Shown here: positions 60,314 through 64,000 of the stretch, piece after piece
How positions within the stretch are numbered: position 1 is the stretch's first letter
Layout: the number at the start of each line of letters is the position of its first letter
Source: Ranitomeya variabilis
Lineage: Eukaryota > Chordata > Amphibia > Anura > Dendrobatidae
Reading direction: 5' to 3'
Length of the DNA stretch: 64,000 bases
NCBI RefSeq assembly: GCF_051348905.1
Contig: NC_135232.1
Coordinates: 846,090,514 to 846,154,513, forward strand
Notes under the pieces: generated by a model
Told to the model about the DNA's origin: nothing
The model's input: only the letters and a program-made list of their open reading frames with translations
The model's database searches: none
Translations under genes and position numbers: made by a program

Positions 60314-60922
60314 TCTTTTAAATTTCATCCTATCACTTTGTTTAAATTTCAGCTTGTGCTTTAAGTTAAGTTACATGCTTAGTTCACTCATTTGTTATTA
60401 AAAAATAAAAATGTTGCTTTTCTTCTAGATAGGAAAAGATACATTTGAATATGTCCAAACTGAATGCACGATGCTTTGCTTGATTTTGGCATTGTACAGT
60501 GATATTAAGCAGGAACATATGTTTCCCATAAAAAGCAAGCAGAACCACAGTGAGTTCTACTTTTCTCTGTAGCACATGTGGCATCAACATTATGAAAGAC
60601 AATAAACATCAGTACTGAGCTGTACGTATGTGAATTCAGCTTTGGAGAAAGCTAAATCAATTGCTTGATGTTGCAGCTCCACCTGCTTGTAACTGCACAA
60701 GTCTGATAGCTTTTCACTGGGCTGAGTGCTCAACACTGCTCTTTCCCATTTTCCTATGCATAGAGTTAAAAAAGAGATGTAACCTGACACCTCATTGTGC
60801 TGGCAGTGTTGACTTTGATTTTGAGTTTGCACAGTGACATAAAGAAAGCAGCATATCTTAGGGTACAGATCGATGAATAGGAAGAGAATCTTAAAAAATG
60901 TACAAACTTTTTTCTGGAGAGG

Positions 60923-60995
60923 GCCTGGGTAGCTCAGTCGGTAGAGCATCAGACTTTTAATCTGAGGGTCCAGGGTTTAAGTCCCTGTTCAGGCG
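60923..60995 (+). tRNA. tRNA-Lys-TTT: tRNA-Lys (TTT), C56T variant
   Basis: T at 60978, the same change as at 55522, eight units away. Spacer M=C, R=A. Confidence 0.82.
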
Positions 60996-61604
60996 TCTTT
61001 TAAATTTCATCCTATCACTTTGTTTAAATTTCAGCTTGTGCTTTAAGTTAAGTTACATGCTTAGTTCACTCATTTGTTATTAAAAAATAAAAATGTTGCT
61101 TTTCTTCTAGATAGGAAAAGATACATTTGAATATGTCCAAACTGAATGCACGATGCTTTGCTTGATTTTGGCATTGTACAGTGATATTAAGCAGGAACAT
61201 ATGTTTCCCATAAAAAGCAAGCAGAACCACAGTGAGTTCTACTTTTCTCTGTAGCACATGTGGCATCAACATTATGAAAGACAATAAACATCAGTACTGA
61301 GCTGTACGTATGTGAATTCAGCTTTGGAGAAAGCTAAATCAATTGCTTGATGTTGCAGCTCCACCTGCTTGTAACTGCACAAGTCTGATAGCTTTTCACT
61401 GGGCTGAGTGCTCAACACTGCTCTTTCCCATTTTCCTATGCATAGAGTTAAAAAAGAGATGTAACCTGACACCTCATTGTGCTGGCAGTGTTGACTTTGA
61501 TTTTGAGTTTGCACAGTGACATAAAGAAAGCAGCATATCTTAGGGTACAGATCGATGAATAGGAAGAGAATCTTAAAAAATGTACAAACTTTTTTCTGGA
61601 GAGG

Positions 61605-61677
61605 GCCTGGGTAGCTCAGTCGGTAGAGCATCAGACTTTTAATCTGAGGGTCCAGGGTTCAAGTCCCTGTTCAGGCG
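61605..61677 (+). tRNA. tRNA-Lys-TTT: tRNA-Lys (TTT)
   Basis: Consensus body. Spacer M=C, R=A, with a private TTGAGCTTGC near 62186. Confidence 0.97.
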
Positions 61678-62286
61678 TCTTTTAAATTTCATCCTATCAC
61701 TTTGTTTAAATTTCAGCTTGTGCTTTAAGTTAAGTTACATGCTTAGTTCACTCATTTGTTATTAAAAAATAAAAATGTTGCTTTTCTTCTAGATAGGAAA
61801 AGATACATTTGAATATGTCCAAACTGAATGCACGATGCTTTGCTTGATTTTGGCATTGTACAGTGATATTAAGCAGGAACATATGTTTCCCATAAAAAGC
61901 AAGCAGAACCACAGTGAGTTCTACTTTTCTCTGTAGCACATGTGGCATCAACATTATGAAAGACAATAAACATCAGTACTGAGCTGTACGTATGTGAATT
62001 CAGCTTTGGAGAAAGCTAAATCAATTGCTTGATGTTGCAGCTCCACCTGCTTGTAACTGCACAAGTCTGATAGCTTTTCACTGGGCTGAGTGCTCAACAC
62101 TGCTCTTTCCCATTTTCCTATGCATAGAGTTAAAAAAGAGATGTAACCTGACACCTCATTGTGCTGGCAGTGTTGACTTTGATTTTGAGCTTGCACAGTG
62201 ACATAAAGAAAGCAGCATATCTTAGGGTACAGATCGATGAATAGGAAGAGAATCTTAAAAAATGTACAAACTTTTTTCTGGAGAGG

Positions 62287-62359
62287 GCCTGGGTAGCTCA
62301 GTCGGTAGAGCATCAGACTTTTAATCTGAGGGTCCAGGGTTCAAGTCTCTGTTCAGGCG
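62287..62359 (+). tRNA. tRNA-Lys-TTT: tRNA-Lys (TTT), C62T variant
   Basis: T at 62348: the 52:62 pair becomes G-U, so the fold is kept, but the last B-box C is changed. Unique in the window. Spacer M=C, R=G. Confidence 0.88.
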
Positions 62360-62968
62360 TCTTTTAAATTTCATCCTATCACTTTGTTTAAATTTCAGCT
62401 TGTGCTTTAAGTTAAGTTACATGCTTAGTTCACTCATTTGTTATTAAAAAATAAAAATGTTGCTTTTCTTCTAGATAGGAAAAGATACATTTGAATATGT
62501 CCAAACTGAATGCACGATGCTTTGCTTGATTTTGGCATTGTACAGTGATATTAAGCAGGAACATATGTTTCCCATAAAAAGCAAGCAGAACCACAGTGAG
62601 TTCTACTTTTCTCTGTAGCACATGTGGCATCAACATTATGAAAGACAATAAACATCAGTACTGAGCTGTACGTATGTGAATTCAGCTTTGGAGAAAGCTA
62701 AATCGATTGCTTGATGTTGCAGCTCCACCTGCTTGTAACTGCACAAGTCTGATAGCTTTTCACTGGGCTGAGTGCTCAACACTGCTCTTTCCCATTTTCC
62801 TATGCATAGAGTTAAAAAAGAGATGTAACCTGACACCTCATTGTGCTGGCAGTGTTGACTTTGATTTTGAGTTTGCACAGTGACATAAAGAAAGCAGCAT
62901 ATCTTAGGGTACAGATCGATGAATAGGAAGAGAATCTTAAAAAATGTACAAACTTTTTTCTGGAGAGG

Positions 62969-63041
62969 GCCTGGGTAGCTCAGTCGGTAGAGCATCAGAC
63001 TTTTAATCTGAGGGTCCAGGGTTCAAGTCCCTGTTCAGGCG
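62969..63041 (+). tRNA. tRNA-Lys-TTT: tRNA-Lys (TTT)
   Basis: Consensus body. Spacer M=C, R=G. Confidence 0.97.
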
Positions 63042-63650
63042 TCTTTTAAATTTCATCCTATCACTTTGTTTAAATTTCAGCTTGTGCTTTAAGTTAAGTT
63101 ACATGCTTAGTTCACTCATTTGTTATTAAAAAATAAAAATGTTGCTTTTCTTCTAGATAGGAAAAGATACATTTGAATATGTCCAAACTGAATGCACGAT
63201 GCTTTGCTTGATTTTGGCATTGTACAGTGATATTAAGCAGGAACATATGTTTCCCATAAAAAGCAAGCAGAACCACAGTGAGTTCTACTTTTCTCTGTAG
63301 CACATGTGGCATCAACATTATGAAAGACAATAAACATCAGTACTGAGCTGTACGTATGTGAATTCAGCTTTGGAGAAAGCTAAATCGATTGCTTGATGTT
63401 GCAGCTCCACCTGCTTGTAACTGCACAAGTCTGATAGCTTTTCACTGGGCTGAGTGCTCAACACTGCTCTTTCCCATTTTCCTATGCATAGAGTTAAAAA
63501 AGAGATGTAACCTGACACCTCATTGTGCTGGCAGTGTTGACTTTGATTTTGAGTTTGCACAGTGACATAAAGAAAGCAGCATATCTTAGGGTACAGATCG
63601 ATGAATAGGAAGAGAATCTTAAAAAATGTACAAACTTTTTTCTGGAGAGG

Positions 63651-63723
63651 GCCTGGGTAGCTCAGTCGGTAGAGCATCAGACTTTTAATCTGAGGGTCCA
63701 GGGTTCAAGTCCCTGTTCAGGCG
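63651..63723 (+). tRNA. tRNA-Lys-TTT: tRNA-Lys (TTT), last copy in the window
   Basis: Consensus body. Its spacer is cut by the window end after the M site (C). Confidence 0.97.
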
Positions 63724-64000
63724 TCTTTTAAATTTCATCCTATCACTTTGTTTAAATTTCAGCTTGTGCTTTAAGTTAAGTTACATGCTTAGTTCACTCA
63801 TTTGTTATTAAAAAATAAAAATGTTGCTTTTCTTCTAGATAGGAAAAGATACATTTGAATATGTCCAAACTGAATGCACGATGCTTTGCTTGATTTTGGC
63901 ATTGTACAGTGATATTAAGCAGGAACATATGTTTCCCATAAAAAGCAAGCAGAACCACAGTGAGTTCTACTTTTCTCTGTAGCACATGTGGCATCAACAT
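63724..64000 (+). repeat. Partial last unit (start of spacer)
   Basis: Continues the array with the T4 stop, half-repeat B and M=C, then reaches the window edge before the hairpins. No sign of the array ending. Confidence 0.9.

Larger units (their letters stand above)
58195..62968 (+). repeat. Eight-unit-period block, copy 2 (seven units)
   Basis: R alleles read G A G A A A G again and the C56T tRNA recurs at 60923, in the matching position. Neighbouring units on each side break the match (57513 against 52057, 62969 against 57513). Confidence 0.6.
1..64000 (+). repeat. Tandem array of 682-bp units, one tRNA-Lys(TTT) gene each
   Basis: The whole window except 3184-3916 is head-to-tail copies of one unit: 73 bp of tRNA plus about 609 bp of AT-rich spacer. 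tRNA starts are spaced exactly 682 bp over most of the window; nine units are 686 bp because they read GGCAGACAGTG where the rest read GGCAGTG. One unit is 683 bp (extra T near 8534), one is 670 bp (12-bp loss inside the tRNA at 37065), and one is 1,410 bp (LTR insertion plus a 9-bp loss). Units differ by only a few bases, and spacer and gene are about equally uniform, the mark of unequal exchange or gene conversion. Both edges lie outside the window, so total copy number is unknown. Large tRNA tandem arrays are known in fish and amphibians. Copy number in such arrays depends on the assembly. Confidence 0.98.

Noticed and set aside
301-64000. Recurring minus-strand open frames of 72, 84 and 119 codons in nearly every unit
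   Set aside because: They repeat only because the DNA repeats. The 119-codon frame starts inside the tRNA gene on the opposite strand, unit variants change or cut the frames freely (for example at 22683, 38434 and the AGAC insert), and none resembles a known protein.
1-64000. CRISPR array or bacterial tRNA operon
   Set aside because: Repeat units are hundreds of bases long with near-identical spacers. tRNAs lack an encoded CCA, a Pol III T4 stop follows each, and no cas or other bacterial genes are present.
1-64000. tRNA-derived SINE family
   Set aside because: Copies are strictly head to tail at fixed spacing without target duplications or 3' tails around each, and the tRNA body is intact and not a degraded SINE head.

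Overview
The window is one continuous tandem array of a vertebrate-type lysine tRNA gene (anticodon TTT). A 73-bp tRNA gene recurs on the + strand every 682 bp (686 bp in nine units), giving 93 loci from 158 to 63,723; both array ends lie outside the window. The tRNA body matches vertebrate tRNA-Lys(UUU) except in the acceptor stem, has internal A and B boxes, is followed by a T4 Pol III stop and lacks an encoded CCA, so the source is a nuclear eukaryotic, almost certainly vertebrate, genome. A fish or amphibian is my guess, from the LTR style and the habit of carrying large tRNA tandem arrays. I see no protein-coding gene.

Layout. From 1 to about 14 kb the units are the most varied: all nine 686-bp units, all five G10T tRNA variants, a 9-bp deletion before the tRNA at 4308, one extra T near 8534 and the only foreign insertion, a 727-bp LTR (3184-3910) flanked by a 6-bp target duplication, all lie here. 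From 9.1 to 20 kb, groups of four to six units are themselves repeated (offset 4,100 bp, then a rearranged third copy). From 26 kb onward a spacer variant (R=G, below) appears and is intermixed with the older form. Beyond 48.6 kb a second spacer site (M) shows only the C allele. Around 37 kb one tRNA copy has lost its anticodon loop. From 52.7 to 62.9 kb an eight-unit pattern is repeated.

Two spacer markers are used in the entries. M is the variable base in AACCAMAGTG, 307 bp after the tRNA start (A or C). R is the variable base in ATCRATT, 418 bp after the tRNA start (A or G). Of the 93 tRNA loci, 76 are identical by eye, 16 carry one base change and one has a 12-bp deletion. Several changes recur at fixed unit offsets, which shows that mutated units were copied along with their neighbours.

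The most notable structural point is that the 682-bp unit itself looks like an ancient dimer of a roughly 340-bp repeat. A 45-bp stretch upstream of the tRNA has a direct, about 76% identical partner roughly half a unit away, and shorter matches fall at consistent offsets (330-335 bp), including a possible decayed tRNA front end in the other half. All alignments were made by eye.
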